From contig NC_049985.1 of assembly GCF_000003815.2 (NCBI RefSeq), positions 21,162,888 through 21,226,887 on the forward strand: 64,000 bases of DNA, in the 5' to 3' direction. Position 1 is the first letter of the stretch. Every line of letters begins with the position of its first letter. Origin of the DNA: Branchiostoma floridae (taxonomy: Eukaryota; Chordata; Leptocardii; Amphioxiformes; Branchiostomatidae). The notes beneath the pieces were generated by a model that was not told the origin of the DNA, made no database searches, and was given only the letters and a program-made list of their open reading frames with translations. Below, piece by piece: positions 52,701-63,790 of the stretch. Both the position numbers and the translations under genes were made by a program.

Positions 52701-55700
52701 ACCGAGGAGAAACCAAACATATAAAGAAACTAGAGTTCCACGAACACAAACCTTCGCCAAATAAACCAGGTTTGTTATGTAGAATGATGTCTGTAGACAT
52801 AAATGCGTTCCTCATTGCATTTTGTTTTATATGTTATTTGATAAAGTAACACAAACTCTTATCAACTAGAGTTCGGCGACCTCATACCTCCAAAAATATT
52901 AAGATTTTATGTAAATGACGGAATTATAGTTTCCTCATTGATTATGCAATATAAGTCCTCATTTGCATAACATGTATATTTTATGAACATCCTTGCCTAA
53001 GCTACCTGCATGCCTAAAATGACGACTTTCTGTCGTTCCTTTCTGCACTTACCCTCATTGGACTGTCTTGACAAAAACGCCCCTGCCGATCCAATACTAA
53101 ATGGTAGTGGGCTGAAACTTGCCCAATTTGTCATGACGCTACAAGCTATCTACCACCCAAATGTCAAGACCATATCATGTCCGGGACAACAGATACATTG
53201 AAAAAACTGCTATGATGGAATATTCTCATTAATAATGCAGATTTATTTTGTATAATTAATATTCTATTTTGTACAAAATTGTCTAAGGTAGCAAAATACC
53301 AAAAATCATGGTTGAGTTATCCTCTTCATGGAACGGAGTGGGTTTATAAAATTTTGCCATTAATTATGCAAATTAGATCCCGATTTAGATAATTAATATC
53401 AAGTTGTATTACTGAAGCTAACAGCATACCAAAGATCATGATGATCCGTTCACCCCTTCTTGACTTACTTTCTTTCAAAGTCTGAAACTAAACCGGCTCC
53501 TGCAGTTCCAAAAAAGCCGCTAGGGGACCCAAACATACACCTTTACCCTCTTTCTCAGTTACATATGTGACAACTTTGAAAGTCCTATCATAGAATGTAG
53601 TGGATATATGTATCTTCACTTAGGCTACATACCAAAAATCATGACGATCCGTCAACACGTTTATATTTTCCCATTAATTATACAAATGAGGTCATTTGCA
53701 TAATTAGTATTGAAATCTCTATCTTTCTCAGCTACATATGTGACAAGTTTGAAAGTCCTATCATGGAATGCAGTGGATATATAAACTTTCCTCATTAATT
53801 ATGAAAATTAGTTGTTAATTTGAATAATTAGTATTCCATCATGTAAGTCTTTACTGACGCTATCTACACACCAACAAGCATGACGATCCTCAACACGTCC
53901 ATATTTTCTCATTATATATATATATATATATATATGGCCTTCTTCGGTCAATATTGACCATGGTAAAATCCTAATTGACATCAGCCCTACAGCGTCGACT
54001 GTGGCTAAACAGTCCTATACGGGAATAACAGTTTCTGCCACATAGGGCACATCTGCAAGCTGACTCAGGTCTGTTGCAGAGTTCTTTTCGCAGGGTCCGC
54101 TTTTCTTCTGCCATGCGCATCAGTCTGGTTTCTCCTGATTTTAGCTGCCTGGACAGTGTGCATCTCCAGCTGGATCTGTCATCTGCAAGGTCCTCCCAGT
54201 GTTCTGTGTCAATATCCAGAGCCCTTAAGTCTCTCTTGCAAACATTTTCTCATTAATTATGCAATTATCCGCCAACACGTTCATATTTTCTCATTAATTA
54301 TGCAATAATTTGTCATTTGCATAATTGACATCTATTGACATTTTTCTCTTCCTCTGCTATATAGGTGACAAATTTGAAAGTCCTATCATGGAATGTAGTG
54401 GATTTATAAACTTTCCTCATTAATTATGCAAATTAGCTGTTGATTTGTATAATTAGTACTTAATTATGTAAATCATCAGTTAGGCTATCTACATACCAAA
54501 AATCATGACGATCCGTCAACACCTTCTCGAGTTATTCTCGTCCAAAATTTAAAATGAAATCGGCGCTAGGGGGTCCAATCTCACAGCACTTAAGGTGCCC
54601 TCTCACTGCACTAGCGTCAAGCTTGCGTCACTGCGGGGTTCGTTCACTGCGTCCCTGTCTTGTTATTTTCGTCGATTTTTCATAATTTAGATATTGCGTT
54701 ATACTTAAAAGTATGACGTAAACGTTCTTTATCTCTGAAATTCGTTGAGTATCTTTCGAACCCCACAGTGACGTAAGCGTGACGCAAGGAAACGGCTTAT
54801 GCAGTTCAATCCTGATAAGTGCTATATCATGCACATAACGAACAAACGCACACCAAATGTGTCCCCTTACCAGTTTTGTGGTCAGACATTAGCAACCACA
54901 AAAAGCCACCCATACCTAGGTGTTACGTTAACAACTGGGCTGAAGTGGGGTGTCCGTGTTAACAAAATAACAACCAAAGCTAAACAGACATTGGGAGTGA
55001 TCAAACGCAACTTGTGGGCATGCCCAGCCAGGGTAAAATCACTCGCGTACACATCACTGGTAAGACCTAACCTTGAATATGCTGCAACAGTATGGGATCC
55101 GTATACAAAGAAAGACAAAGATAAACTCGAAAGGGTACAGAACCAAGCTGCCAGGTTCTGCACAAACAACTACAACAGGGATGCTAGCGTTACCCAAATG
55201 AAAACAGATCTGCAGTGGACATCACTTGAACACAGAAGGAAAATGTCCAGACTTTGCATGATGTACAAAATGACCAATAAACTGGTGGACGTACCGACTG
55301 ATAAGTATCTAATACCAGCTCAAAAAAGAACAAGAACAAGAGTTCGTAGACCTCAGACCTGCATGAAATGTATTGGGTGTCTGTAGACCTATTGTGTATT
55401 TTTTTTCTCTTTTTGTCCGTGTTTGCATGGTTGGAAAAGTGAGATTTTTACCGTGTTGGTTGTGCACCATGCAAAAGTCTGAAATTCCATTTTCGGAATG
55501 TGTAAGTTTGGGCATGGATGAACATTACTTATTTTGGATTTCTTAAGCATGCAACCAACCACAGTACCTTGAATTTGTTCCTATCCTTTTTTGTCTCAGA
55601 TGGCCCATGTAGTTATTCTGTCACATATGATACATTCAGTACTGATATCTTCCTATTTCAATGTACTGACCTAATGCAGCTGCTGTAAATCTCCCTAGTG

Positions 55701-58700
55701 TGCCAATGATATTCATTAAAGATTTATTTCTGGAGTGCTATAACACTTGACACTGGAAGGTTATTTGCATAATTTGACCAATTACGTTTTTACAGTAGTT
55801 CCATAGACAACATGAATAGTGGTAGCCCCCATCCAGCAGCAACAGTTAGTCCCCAGGGTGGTATGATATTTTTATTCGATCCATCCAACTAAAACCTAAA
55901 CCTAAGTGACAGAATACCACAAACGATACCAAATTCAAAATAGAACAAAACTTCTACCACTTAACCCTGTATGTACTATAGATTAAGCAGGCCCAAAAAT
56001 CAAGCGACCATGACTAGCCCCAAACTACAAATTACCTGTATACAATACGGAAATGGCATCCCCAAAGAAACAACAAGAAACACAGGAAGATAATATACAT
56101 ACTTTTCTTTTACAGTCTCAAGCTCTATACAGTTCTCCTCCACTTTAGAAAGTTGTATCTTCTTCTGATTGCCAAACAGGGTAAAGGAACTTGTACCAGA
56201 ACTTTAAACTCAGTACTACAAAGCTCTCAAAACACCACAAAGACTAAGAAGCAAACTCAAATTGTACCTAACAGCAACAGATACTAGTACAAACTGAACT
56301 GAACTAATACATCATCTGGCTGGAAACACTGTTGATACAAAGTAACCTGATACATTGAAGGTGGCAGAAGCCAGTGCAAAAACAGATGACGATTCTACAC
56401 GTAAGCTTAAAGACCTATCAATCAAGTGAACCCAAACCCAACCGTCACCTGTTTTTACAACCAAGCAGATATTGGGGGGATGCCCCGACCACACAAAAAC
56501 AGGGTCAACCTACAGTATTAAGTTCAAGCACTAGGAGGCCCAAAATCAAACCTGACCACCAGGACACCAGCAACAACCCACGTAACAAATAGCAACACGA
56601 TGGCACCTTGCGTTCTGGAGATACAGCGCACGCGCAGTGCCCGCCCAAAAGGTAACCTAGAATGTCAAGTTCAAGCACCAAGGGCGCCAAAATCAAAATT
56701 GAGAATTATTCAGCCACCGCCAACACATGTGCCAAATATCATCGCGCCCGCACCAACCGTTCAGAAGATATAACTCCGGAAAACCCCCTCCCGGACACAA
56801 AATTCGACCTGCCGCGTCAAGTTCAAACGCGACAAGGCCCAAAATGAATCCTAGGCAACAGGCAACAGCTCCCCACCCATGCACCAAAAATCGCCCCAAT
56901 GGCGCGTATCGTTCCGGACACACAGCGCCAAAAGTGGCCCAAAAACACAAAAAATGCCACCTGCAATGTCAAGTTCAAGCGCCAGGAGGCCCAAAATCAA
57001 ACCTGAGTGTCAGGCCACCACCCCCCACTTACGTACCAAAAATCGTCGCGATCGCACTATCCGTTCTGGAGATACAGTGCCGAAAGGCCCCAGCTTCCAC
57101 ATATTCCCACGCTCGTGAAAACTAAACCTGCATTACATGCAGGCAAACAGCCATGACTTCAAGTACAAGAGTTACCAACCTAGGATTGATGTGTTCAAAA
57201 ATTCGTATGTTCCCAGAACTAATCGTAGAGTGGAATTTGTTATAACCAAGCACAGTAGAGGCATCATCCCTAGATAGTTTTAAAGAATGCATGCAGATAG
57301 ATGTGCAAAAATTAGGTGTGACGGGTCCTTCGGTGTAATATAACCAGCTGCTGCCGCGCCTCGTGCCTGCGAAGCTGGTGTGTTACGCCGAAGGGCGGTT
57401 ATACCGGCTATATAGATACAGATACAGAAGTGCAGTGAGAGGGCACCTTTACTCTCTGTCCCTAAGGGCTATCTACCCCTCAAAAATCACGACCACAGCA
57501 TGTCCAGAACACGTAATATCAAAAATGGAAGTTCCGCTGCAGTATCTTAGCAAGCCGCTAGGGGGCCCATTATCGAACTTGACCTTTGTTTTCCCGACCC
57601 CTACCCACCTACCAAATATCATCAGGATCCATCCAAGGCTTCTCGAGTTATGCTGTTGAAACACACACAGACAGACACACAGACAAACACGCTCAAAAAT
57701 AACCTTCCGCCATTCTGGCTTCATTAGCTCGCAATATCAAATTTGTACACGCCGCGTCTTACTCTGTTCGTTCGCGAAGTTTGAATTCTGGGGGCTTTTT
57801 GTCACAGCTCATTAACCCTATTCAGAGGATAAATTGGGTAGAAGGATGTGTACTTTAAAGGGGCTAACTATGGGATTTGGTCAGCGAAACCTGTATCTGT
57901 ATCTATAGATAGCCGGTATAACAGCCCTTCGGCGTAACACACCAGCTTCGCAGGCACGCGGTGCGGCAGCAGCTGGTTATATTACACTGAACGACCTGTC
58001 ACACCTAGCTTTTGCATATCTATCTGCAAGTGTTCTTTAAAACTATCCAGAGAAGATGCCCCTACTGTGCGTGGTGATAACATATTCCACCCTACGTTCT
58101 GGGAAAATACGAATTTTTGAACACACCAATCCTAGGTTTGTAACTCTGGTACTTGAAGGCATGGCTGTTTCTATTTCTTTTTTGAGCTGGTATTAGATAC
58201 TTATCAGTCGGTACGTCCACCAGTTTGTTGGTCCGTTTGTACATCATGCAAAGTCTGGACGTTTTTCCTTCTTGTTAGAACTTACGGGCACATTTCAACA
58301 CATTTGTGTCATAATTTCAGAAGATCACAGGCGAAGCAATGCTTCGCTTGATGGAAACTTACAACGCTTTTATAATACGTTCGTACGGCAAAAGGATGTC
58401 ACAGCTTCATGGGAATTTCGTTAAGCCACAAAACAGTTGTTCATTCAAATAACAAGGTAAATAAATAGACAGAGGTTGTCCTAATTTTACATGCAGCTCT
58501 GATAAGGAAATCAGCATCTTACTGAACGTCTTGCTTGTCTCCTGAAGACGCCACTCCAAGACGGCAATGCGGTTTTTCGCCCTGTCAAGGTCGCGGTTCA
58601 AATCATCAATAGTGGTAGACTGTCGCAATATTTCCTTGAGAAACAATATTAACGATAGTCAAATCTCAAAAAAGGAGGGGAAATATAGACCTTAGTAGGT

Positions 58701-59098
58701 ACTGAGGATATTTAAACAAAGTTGATCATGACCTTGCATCCATTTTAGAAAATAAGCCCCTATTGATTAAAGGCTGGTGTTAACTGCTTCCTTCAGGAAT
58801 AGTTAAAACAACAACAAAGTAACACAAAATCATAATAAATATAATTTTGTCCCCCAGATGTTATCCATCGATGCATGAAAATGCTAAACAAATAAAGACT
58901 TGTTTATCTAGTACACTCAAAAGTAAAAGAAAAGAGTTTATTAGACTTCAGCTTTTACCTCTTTATGTTTGAACAAAATGAGGGTGAGTCCCACAATGAC
59001 CAGGGTTGCCAAGACAGTCACCCCTGCGACCATGTATCTGCTGTAGGTCCGGATGAGAGCACGGCGGCTGATTGTCCTACCTGGGTATGAGCTGTCTG
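49302..59098 (-). CDS. Lectin B: type II membrane C-type lectin, first exon not found
   Basis: Minus-strand exons 59098-58959 (membrane), 58634-58523 (coiled-coil neck), 52193-52050 (Pro-rich stalk) and 49709-49302 (lectin domain) join with the same phases as lectin A (1,0,1,1,1). Together they give about 268 residues without the cytoplasmic exon, which should lie to the right, maybe beyond the window. Order: basic segment, helix MVAGVTVLATLVIVGLTLIL, heptad-type helix, linker, C-type lectin domain. The domain carries QPD and so is predicted galactose-type by the usual rule. Family knowledge suggests a cell-surface glycan receptor. The 6.3-kb intron between neck and stalk exons is filled with satellites and LINE ends. 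Lectin A lies downstream in the same orientation, consistent with tandem duplication. Confidence 0.8.
50002..50260 (+). repeat. SINE body without tRNA head
   Basis: 'gatcttgtgcccttgggaaa', 'cctcactttactcaggtgaa' and 'ggggagagccataccccagg' match 40378-40560. The head is missing, replaced by unrelated sequence. Confidence 0.7.
50238..50360 (+). repeat. Two direct copies of about 50 bases
   Basis: 'cgtattgaggtcacctgagt' and 'aatggcagctcgct' occur at about 50240-50284 and 50308-50349. Confidence 0.8.
50487..50628. mobile_element. Palindromic element with GGTGTCATAACGC arms
   Basis: The inner arms 'tggtgtcataacgcttggtc' and 'gaccaggcgttatgacacca' pair around a short loop. The outer parts 'ggttaatgac' and 'gtcattaac' pair too. 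Confidence 0.7.
50933..51046. mobile_element. Strong hairpin with GATTGGTCAGAA arms
   Basis: 'ccttctgattggtcagaa' and 'ttctgaccaatcagaagg', then 'tcgacaccggcacc' and 'ggtgccggtgtcga' pair, giving arms of about 50 bases. The two mirrored CCAAT boxes could bind CCAAT-binding factors, but an inactive MITE is more likely. Confidence 0.7.
51180..51300 (-). repeat. Short SINE-body fragment, minus strand
   Basis: 'cctatccaagggacgtccct' followed by 'agccgaag' is the complement of the SINE words 'cttcggctagggcagtccct' at 50080. Confidence 0.4.
52050..52193 (-). CDS. Lectin B Pro-rich stalk exon
   Basis: Acceptor 'gtattacaccag', donor 'gtaagt'. Encodes PLMTMPPEAEAPMGSDGPPA, then LTGFQNPTGQPEHHPTSTSN and MSDA. 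The place and the ending (TGxPEHHxTS and DAG or TAG) match lectin A exon 4, but the Gly-X-Y triplets are almost lost. Phase 1 at both ends. Confidence 0.7.
53912..53935. repeat. TA dinucleotide repeat
   Basis: About ten copies of 'ta'. Confidence 0.9.
53971..54243 (-). pseudogene. C-terminal fragment of a non-LTR retrotransposon, minus strand
   Basis: The frame reads VCKRDLRALDIDTEHWEDLA, then DDRSSWRCTLSRQLKSGE and CRCALCGRNCYSRIGLFSHS with RRC. The order 'KRDLxALDI ... W ... C2H2-type finger SRIGLxSHxRRC' is typical of the extreme C-terminus of jockey-like element polyproteins. It is open with its own stop, but everything upstream is missing. Confidence 0.8.
54606..54786. mobile_element. 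MITE with GCGTCAMGCTTRCGTCACTG ends
   Basis: The left end 'gcgtcaagcttgcgtcactg' is mirrored by 'cagtgacgtaagcgtgacgc', with 'ggggttcg' and 'cgaacccc' next. No clear target duplication. Confidence 0.75.
54796..55386 (+). pseudogene. CR1/jockey-like reverse transcriptase, 3' part
   Basis: 195 codons: FNPDKCYIMHITNKRTP, YLGVTLTTGLKWGVRVNKIT, LGVIKRNLWACPARVKSLAY, LVRPNLEYAATVWDPYTKKD, RVQNQAARFCTNNY and MYKMTNKLVDVPTDKYLIPA. These are the thumb and C-terminal motifs of CR1/jockey-type elements. The fingers and the YADD palm are absent, and the frame is cut after IPAQKRTRTR by other sequence. The remaining C-terminus seems to continue at 57140. Confidence 0.85.
55390..57130. repeat. Insertion of diverged repeats splitting the LINE
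   Basis: At least four diverged units at 56515-57075 contain 'caagttcaagcgccaggagg', 'cccaaaatcaaacctga' and 'accaaaaatcgtcgcgatcg', related to the AT-rich array at 52910-54600 in 'accaaaaatc' and 'gatc' words. The first 1,100 bases are unrecognised. Overlapping ORFs here are on both strands and not convincing. Confidence 0.55.
57131..57420 (+). pseudogene. LINE C-terminus and 3' end, plus strand
   Basis: The frame HDFKYKSYQPRIDVFKNSYV continues the reverse transcriptase broken at 55386, as judged from the uninterrupted minus-strand copy at 57900-58290 (IPAQKRNRNSHAFKYQSYKP). It runs into 'cttcggtgtaatataaccag' and 'ataccggctatatagatac', the 3' terminal words of the family. Confidence 0.65.
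57480..57730. repeat. Single unit of the CGCTAGGGGGCC repeat
   Basis: 'agccgctagggggcccatta', 'cctaccaaatatcatcagga' and 'ttctcgagttatgctgttg' with a CACACAGACAGACACA tail. Related words occur in the 52910-54600 array. Confidence 0.55.
57900..58290 (-). pseudogene. CR1-like LINE 3' end, minus strand
   Basis: The minus strand reads LCMMYKRTNKLVDVPTDKYL, IPAQKRNRNSHAFKYQSYKP and RIGVFKNSYFPRT, then stops and the 3' end 'cttcgcaggcacgcggtgc'-type sequence. Closely similar to the C-terminus at 54796-55386 plus 57131-57420, in opposite orientation. Confidence 0.8.
58523..58634 (-). CDS. Lectin B coiled-coil neck exon
   Basis: Acceptor 'gtttctcaag', donor 'gtaaga' after TTC A. Encodes EILRQSTTIDDLNRDLDRAK and NRIAVLEWRLQETSKTF, with clear a/d heptad hydrophobics, so the receptor probably oligomerises. 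A later GT at 58496 would keep phase 0 and not fit the next exon. Confidence 0.75.
58959..59098 (-). CDS. Lectin B membrane exon
   Basis: Acceptor 'gtcttgtctag' (with an alternative three bases on), donor 'gtaaaa'. Encodes DSSYPGRTISRRALIRTYSR, then YMVAGVTVLATLVIVGLTLI and LFKHKE. Basic residues before the helix support type II topology. Phase 1 to 0, as in lectin A exon 2. Confidence 0.8.
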
Positions 59099-59257
59099 CT
59101 AGACAAGACAATTTTCGTCGGTTATTATAATGCACGTTTCTATCTAAGTCAGTTAACCCTATCATGATACATATGGGGGGGGGGGTAAAAGTGCAAGAGC
59201 TAACTTTGACGTCGTATAACTTCAAAACAACTTTTGCTAGGACAACCAAACTAAGTA

Positions 59258-59986
59258 GAGTCGATTCCACATTACCAAGAGGGTCTTTCTTGCCTTTTGT
59301 TCCAACATTTTGAAAATCTTTATAACATTCTAAATGTGATAAGTAACTGTTTAGAACTATCTATAATATCTGTGTGATGTTCTAAATATTTTCTATAGTG
59401 TTCATACATGTTAGAAACATTTCTAACATCAAATCCATTATTTCTGTTAGTTTCTAAACTGTTCCAACATAGATTTATCATTTGTGATCAAATGTGATCA
59501 TATGTTCGAACAGTGAAACAAAATGATGAAACTGGGTCAGTGGGCTGGGAAGAGGGCAATTCACACATCCCTGCCAAGTACAGGAAATTGTGTCTGTCTG
59601 ACAGCTTTTCACAAAAGAGCCACTAGTGTCTACTAAAAATACAAGACCCAAACAAAAGGCCCATCTTAGCAGCTTTGTTTATTGGGGTAATAAAAGTTTT
59701 TATGGAGGAAAAAAATGACGCAAATTGTTGGAACATATGATCACATGTTCCAACAATAACAAAAACACGTAGATGTTTCTAAATTGTTCTAAATAAAGAG
59801 ATATTTGTACCATTAATTTCCCAATGTTTCCAACATATATAGATAGGTTCAAACATGTTCACACTTTCATTTTCATTTGTTTGAACAATTTAGAACTACA
59901 GTGACTGAAATATTCTTTTGCTTAGAATAGTTCAAACTTATTACAAATATTATTTCAAAACCCTCTCGGTGACTCGGAATCGACTC
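59258..59986. mobile_element. TA-flanked transposon with GAGTCGATTCC ends
   Basis: The ends are 'gagtcgattcc' and 'ggaatcgactc', with TA on each side. It is absent from the equivalent site in copy 2 (near 61508), which reads straight through. The interior is full of 'tgttccaaca', 'gttctaaa' and 'gttcaaacat' words on both strands and has no ORF. Confidence 0.8.
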
Positions 59987-60449
59987 TAGCTTTTCAAATA
60001 AATTTGTTGGCAACAATTTGCAAAACTACTGTAAGTTTATCAGTTTTCATGTTGCCATGGCAACGGGTTTCTGAAAGGCATATTTTACAAAATTTACTAC
60101 TTCGGGTTTAAACAAAAAGATTGAAGGTTTTCTTGCCAAATCACACTTGTTTTCATAAATATCTGTATATATTTTAATGTAATTTATAATTAGATATGCA
60201 TAATCTGCTAATGTGATGACGTAATTGGTCAAAATATAAGATAGCAGATTATATCAGATTGAAAATTATAATCGATTTTAATCACTACTTGGTATTTTCT
60301 TATAAAAACACGTTATTGTGAACGTTTTCAGTCGGATTCATGTACATTTGGGGTTATATGTTGAGAGGATGGAACTTAAAACATGAACCAGTTTTACGGA
60401 TTGAAAGCGATAGTGAAAATATATATGACGTCTTTTTATGAAGTCATTT

Positions 60450-61425
60450 GGATGGCTGCAATGGAAGGAGGCAGGGAAACTAAGAGAAGTACAAAGAAAG
60501 TAAAACACGGTTTAGAGCAGAGCTGAGGAGAACAAAACTACTACAGGAAGCACAATAGAATTAAGTGCTAGCAGAGTTACGTTGTCAGGGACCGATGATA
60601 AAATCTTCTGGAAAAAGAAACAGAAAAGGGAAAGCAGACAGACCACAGGCAGTGAGACTGGGGATCGATTCCTGACTGCCCCCATGCTAAAGAAGTGAGA
60701 GAGGCTTTCGCCAGCCATTTTGAAACAGTAGGAAATGAACAGGAAGAAGAGAGTGAATGGTTCGATGAATCACGCCAAAAAGTAAGCACCGAAGAAGTAA
60801 TTGAGATGGAAACAAGAAAGCCACAACAACTTGGAGGACATACTTGAAGAGCCCTTCCTATTCACAGAGATTGTGTCAGTCTGCAGGCTTTTGCAAACTT
60901 GGCAAGGCTCGAGACAATGATGGACTAACATATGAGCACATTGAATACGGAAGAGAAACACTTTGAGCCAGAATGACAGTATTGTTCAACATGACGAGAG
61001 AAATAGACTACATATCTAAAGAATAGAAAAAAAAATCAAAATCCCTCTTCTTAAGCAAGGGGGGGGGGCGAATAAAACTAACCTGGACTCCCACAGAGGA
61101 AAAATCCTTTAGATTTAATGGAGAAAATGTGGGAGAAGGTGCTATACAACAGATGGAGACCTTGGCTGTTAGCAAGAGGCATCCCACATGAGCTACAGAG
61201 TGGGGGTCAGATAAAATGTTGCAACATAACTACCGTCTATACAGTACAAGAAGTACTCAACCACCACAGGGAAAGGAACAGTAAATCTATGGGTGCTCTC
61301 TGGATACGAAAAAGGCATATGATACAGTATGGACACAAGCAATGCTGTATAAAGTGTACCGAGAAGGAGTGAATGGAAAATCATGGAGAGTATTGAAGCA
61401 AATGCACACCGTTTCGCGAGCACCG
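60450..61425 (+). pseudogene. Non-LTR reverse transcriptase remnant, copy 1
   Basis: Several frames are needed. A linker-like part (about 60590-60960) is followed by IPLLKQG-like sequence, ARGIPHELQSGGQIKCCNIT and QEVLNHHRERNSKSMGALW, and the frame-shifted equivalent of the DTKKAYDTVW motif. Many stops; long dead. Confidence 0.65.
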
Positions 61426-61999
61426 TTCGCGAGCACTAAAAGTACAAGAGCTAACTTTGACGTCGTATAACTTCAAATCAAACTTTTGCTAGGACAACCA
61501 AACTAAGTGACATTTCAAATGAATTTGTTGGCAACAATTTGCAAAACTATTGTAAATTTATCATTTTTCATGATGCCATGGCAACGGGTTTCTGAAAGGC
61601 ATATTTGACAAAATTGGGTTTAAACAAAAAGATTGAAGGTTTTCTTGCCAAACTACACTTGTTTTCATAAATATCTGTATATATTTTAATGTAATTTATA
61701 ATTAAATATGCATAATCTGCTAATGTGATGACGTAATTGGTCAAAATGTAAGACGGCAGATTATATCAGAATGAAAATTATAATCAGGCTATTTTCACTC
61801 GAATTTAATCACTACTTGGTATTTTCTTATAAAAACACGTTATTGTGAACGTTTTCAGTCGGATTCATGTACATTTGGGGTTATATGTTGAGAGGATGGA
61901 ACTTAAAACATGAACCAGTTTTACGGATTGAAAGCTATAGTGAAAATATAGATGACGTCTTTTTATGAAGTCATTTGGATGGCTGCAATGGAAGGAGGC

Positions 62000-62990
62000 A
62001 GGGAAACTAAGAGAAAGGGACAATTATTTATACAAGAAGTACAAAGAAAGTAAAACACGGTTTAGAGCAGAGCTGAGGAGAACAAAACTACTACAGGGAG
62101 CACAATAGAATTAAGAGCTAGCAGAGTTGGTAGGGACCGATGATGAAATCTTCTGGAAAAAGAAACAGAAAAGAGAAAGCAAACAGATCACAGGCAGTGA
62201 GACTGGGGATCGATTCCTGACTGCCCCCATGCTAAAGAAGTGATCGAGAGAGGCTTGGGCCAGCCATTTTGAAACGCTTGGAAATGAACAGGAAGAAGAG
62301 AGTGAATGGTTCGATGAATCACGCCAGAAAGTAACCACGGAAGAAGTAATTGAGATGGAAGAAGAAAGCCACAACAACTTGGAGGACATACTTGAAGAGC
62401 CCTTCCTATTCACAGAGATTGTGTCAGTCTGCAGGCTGTTGCAAAATTGGCAAGGCTTGAGACAATGATGGACGTCTTACATATGAACACATTGAATATG
62501 GAGGAGAAACACTTTGAGCCAGAATGACAGTATTGCTCAACATGACGAGAGAAATAGACTACATATCTAAATAATAGAAGAAAAAAAATCAAAATCCCTC
62601 TTCTTAAGCAAGGGGAGGCGAATAAGACTAACCTGGACTGCCACAGAGGAAAAATCCTTTAAATGTAATGGGGAAAATGTGGGAGAAGGTGCTATACAAC
62701 AGATATCTAGATGGAGACCCTGGCTGTTAGCAAGAGGCATCCCACATGAGCTACAGAGTGGGGGTCAGATAAAATGTTGCAACATAACTACCGTCTATAC
62801 AGTACAAGAAGTACTCAACCACCACAGGGAAAGGAACAGCAAATCTATGGGTGCTCTCTGGATACGAAAAAGGCATATGATACAGTATGGACACAAGCAA
62901 TGCTGTATAAAGTGTACCGAGAAGGAGTGAATGGAAAATTATGGAGAATATTGAAACAAATGCACACCGTTTGCGAGCACTTAATTTTGC
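62000..62990 (+). pseudogene. Non-LTR reverse transcriptase remnant, copy 2
   Basis: The better copy: CSLDTKKAYDTVWTQAMLYK and VYREGVNGKLWRILKQMH are the RT fingers/palm motif 'LDxxKAYDTVW' and its helix. Upstream pieces LARGIPHELQSGGQIK are in another frame. Frameshifts and stops throughout. Confidence 0.75.
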
Positions 62991-63225
62991 GAGTTTGGGC
63001 AAATCGGGAGTTCGCGAGCCCTGGGTGGTGGCGTATGTATAGGTGGGACTTTCTGTGAATCACCTACACTGGCTGATGATATATGTCTACTTGCAAGCAC
63101 CAGGACAGGTGCTTCTCCCATAATACATGAATATGGGAGAAAACGGTGGTTTCAATACGCCCCGAAAAAAAAAAACACGTGCGTGGTGTTTTTGGAAAAA
63201 CAGCAGCAGCACTTTTGACAAGTAG

Positions 63226-63663
63226 GTGGAAAATGGGAGCACCCACAATCCCAAAAGTAGCTGTGGTCACTCAAATACCCAGCATGATATTGGCAACAAC
63301 AAAAACTATACACTGATGAAACCTGAACACAGAGTTAACCTGAAAAACCTCATACATCTAAGCACTGTTCCAGTAAAGCAATACAACAGACTGTGCCCAA
63401 CATCTGACAAAATGACTCAGGATATTGTAGGGCACTTGGTAGCTGAACGCACTACATTTAACAGCATCAGATCTGATATAGCAAATGAGATAACAGACAG
63501 ACTTGGTGTTAATGTTGCTATCAGAGTGTTCCAACAACCTGATGTGAGACAAGTGGAGATTTTCCAAGGGGCAGAGGTAGATTTATTTATTTGGATTCTC
63601 CACACTGGAGGGTATGGCGGAACAGGTGTCAAAAGACACCTTTTCGAAGCCGCCATACCTTAA
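63226..63663 (+). CDS. ORF of unknown function (145 codons)
   Basis: The frame starts MENGSTHNPKSSCGHSN and includes KPEHRVNLKNLIHLSTVPVK, HLVAERTTFNSIRSDIANEI and TDRLGVNVAIRVFQQPDVRQ, ending in EAAIP. I do not recognise the family. The composition looks protein-like (mixed, with helix-like stretches), and the minus-strand ORFs overlap it. It could be one exon of a larger gene or a retrocopy piece. Confidence 0.35.
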   Translation: MENGSTHNPKSSCGHSNTQHDIGNNKNYTLMKPEHRVNLKNLIHLSTVPVKQYNRLCPTSDKMTQDIVGHLVAERTTFNSIRSDIANEITDRLGVNVAIRVFQQPDVRQVEIFQGAEVDLFIWILHTGGYGGTGVKRHLFEAAIP

Positions 63664-63790
63664 ACATAACAATGATACATCAAATCATAATATACATAAA
63701 TACAAGAACAGATATCATAATCAATGTAACGTTCAAATCAAGATAAATCAACTTAACAACACACATAAATTGTGGAGTCTAAATCTATGA

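Larger units (their letters stand above)
52910..54600. repeat. AT-rich diverged tandem repeats
   Basis: 'ccaaaaatcatgacgatccg' with 'ttcctcattaattatgcaaa' and 'gtgacaactttgaaagtcct' recur at a spacing of about 190-230 bases. Single copies of 'cgctagggg' occur at about 53520 and 54558. The array is interrupted by the LINE remnant at 53971-54243. Confidence 0.75.
59187..62990 (+). repeat. Tandem duplication of a 1.5-kb segment with decayed LINE
   Basis: 59187-61430 and 61436-62990 share nearly all sequence: 'caagagctaactttgacgtc', 'gttggcaacaatttgcaaaa', 'tgccatggcaacgggtttct' and the reverse transcriptase pieces below. Copy 1 is longer by the transposon at 59258-59986. The ends diverge just after 'caaatgcacaccgttt'. 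Confidence 0.9.

Noticed and set aside
56312-57125. ORFs of 60-132 codons on both strands
   Set aside because: They lie on diverged tandem repeats, overlap on both strands and have no domain pattern.
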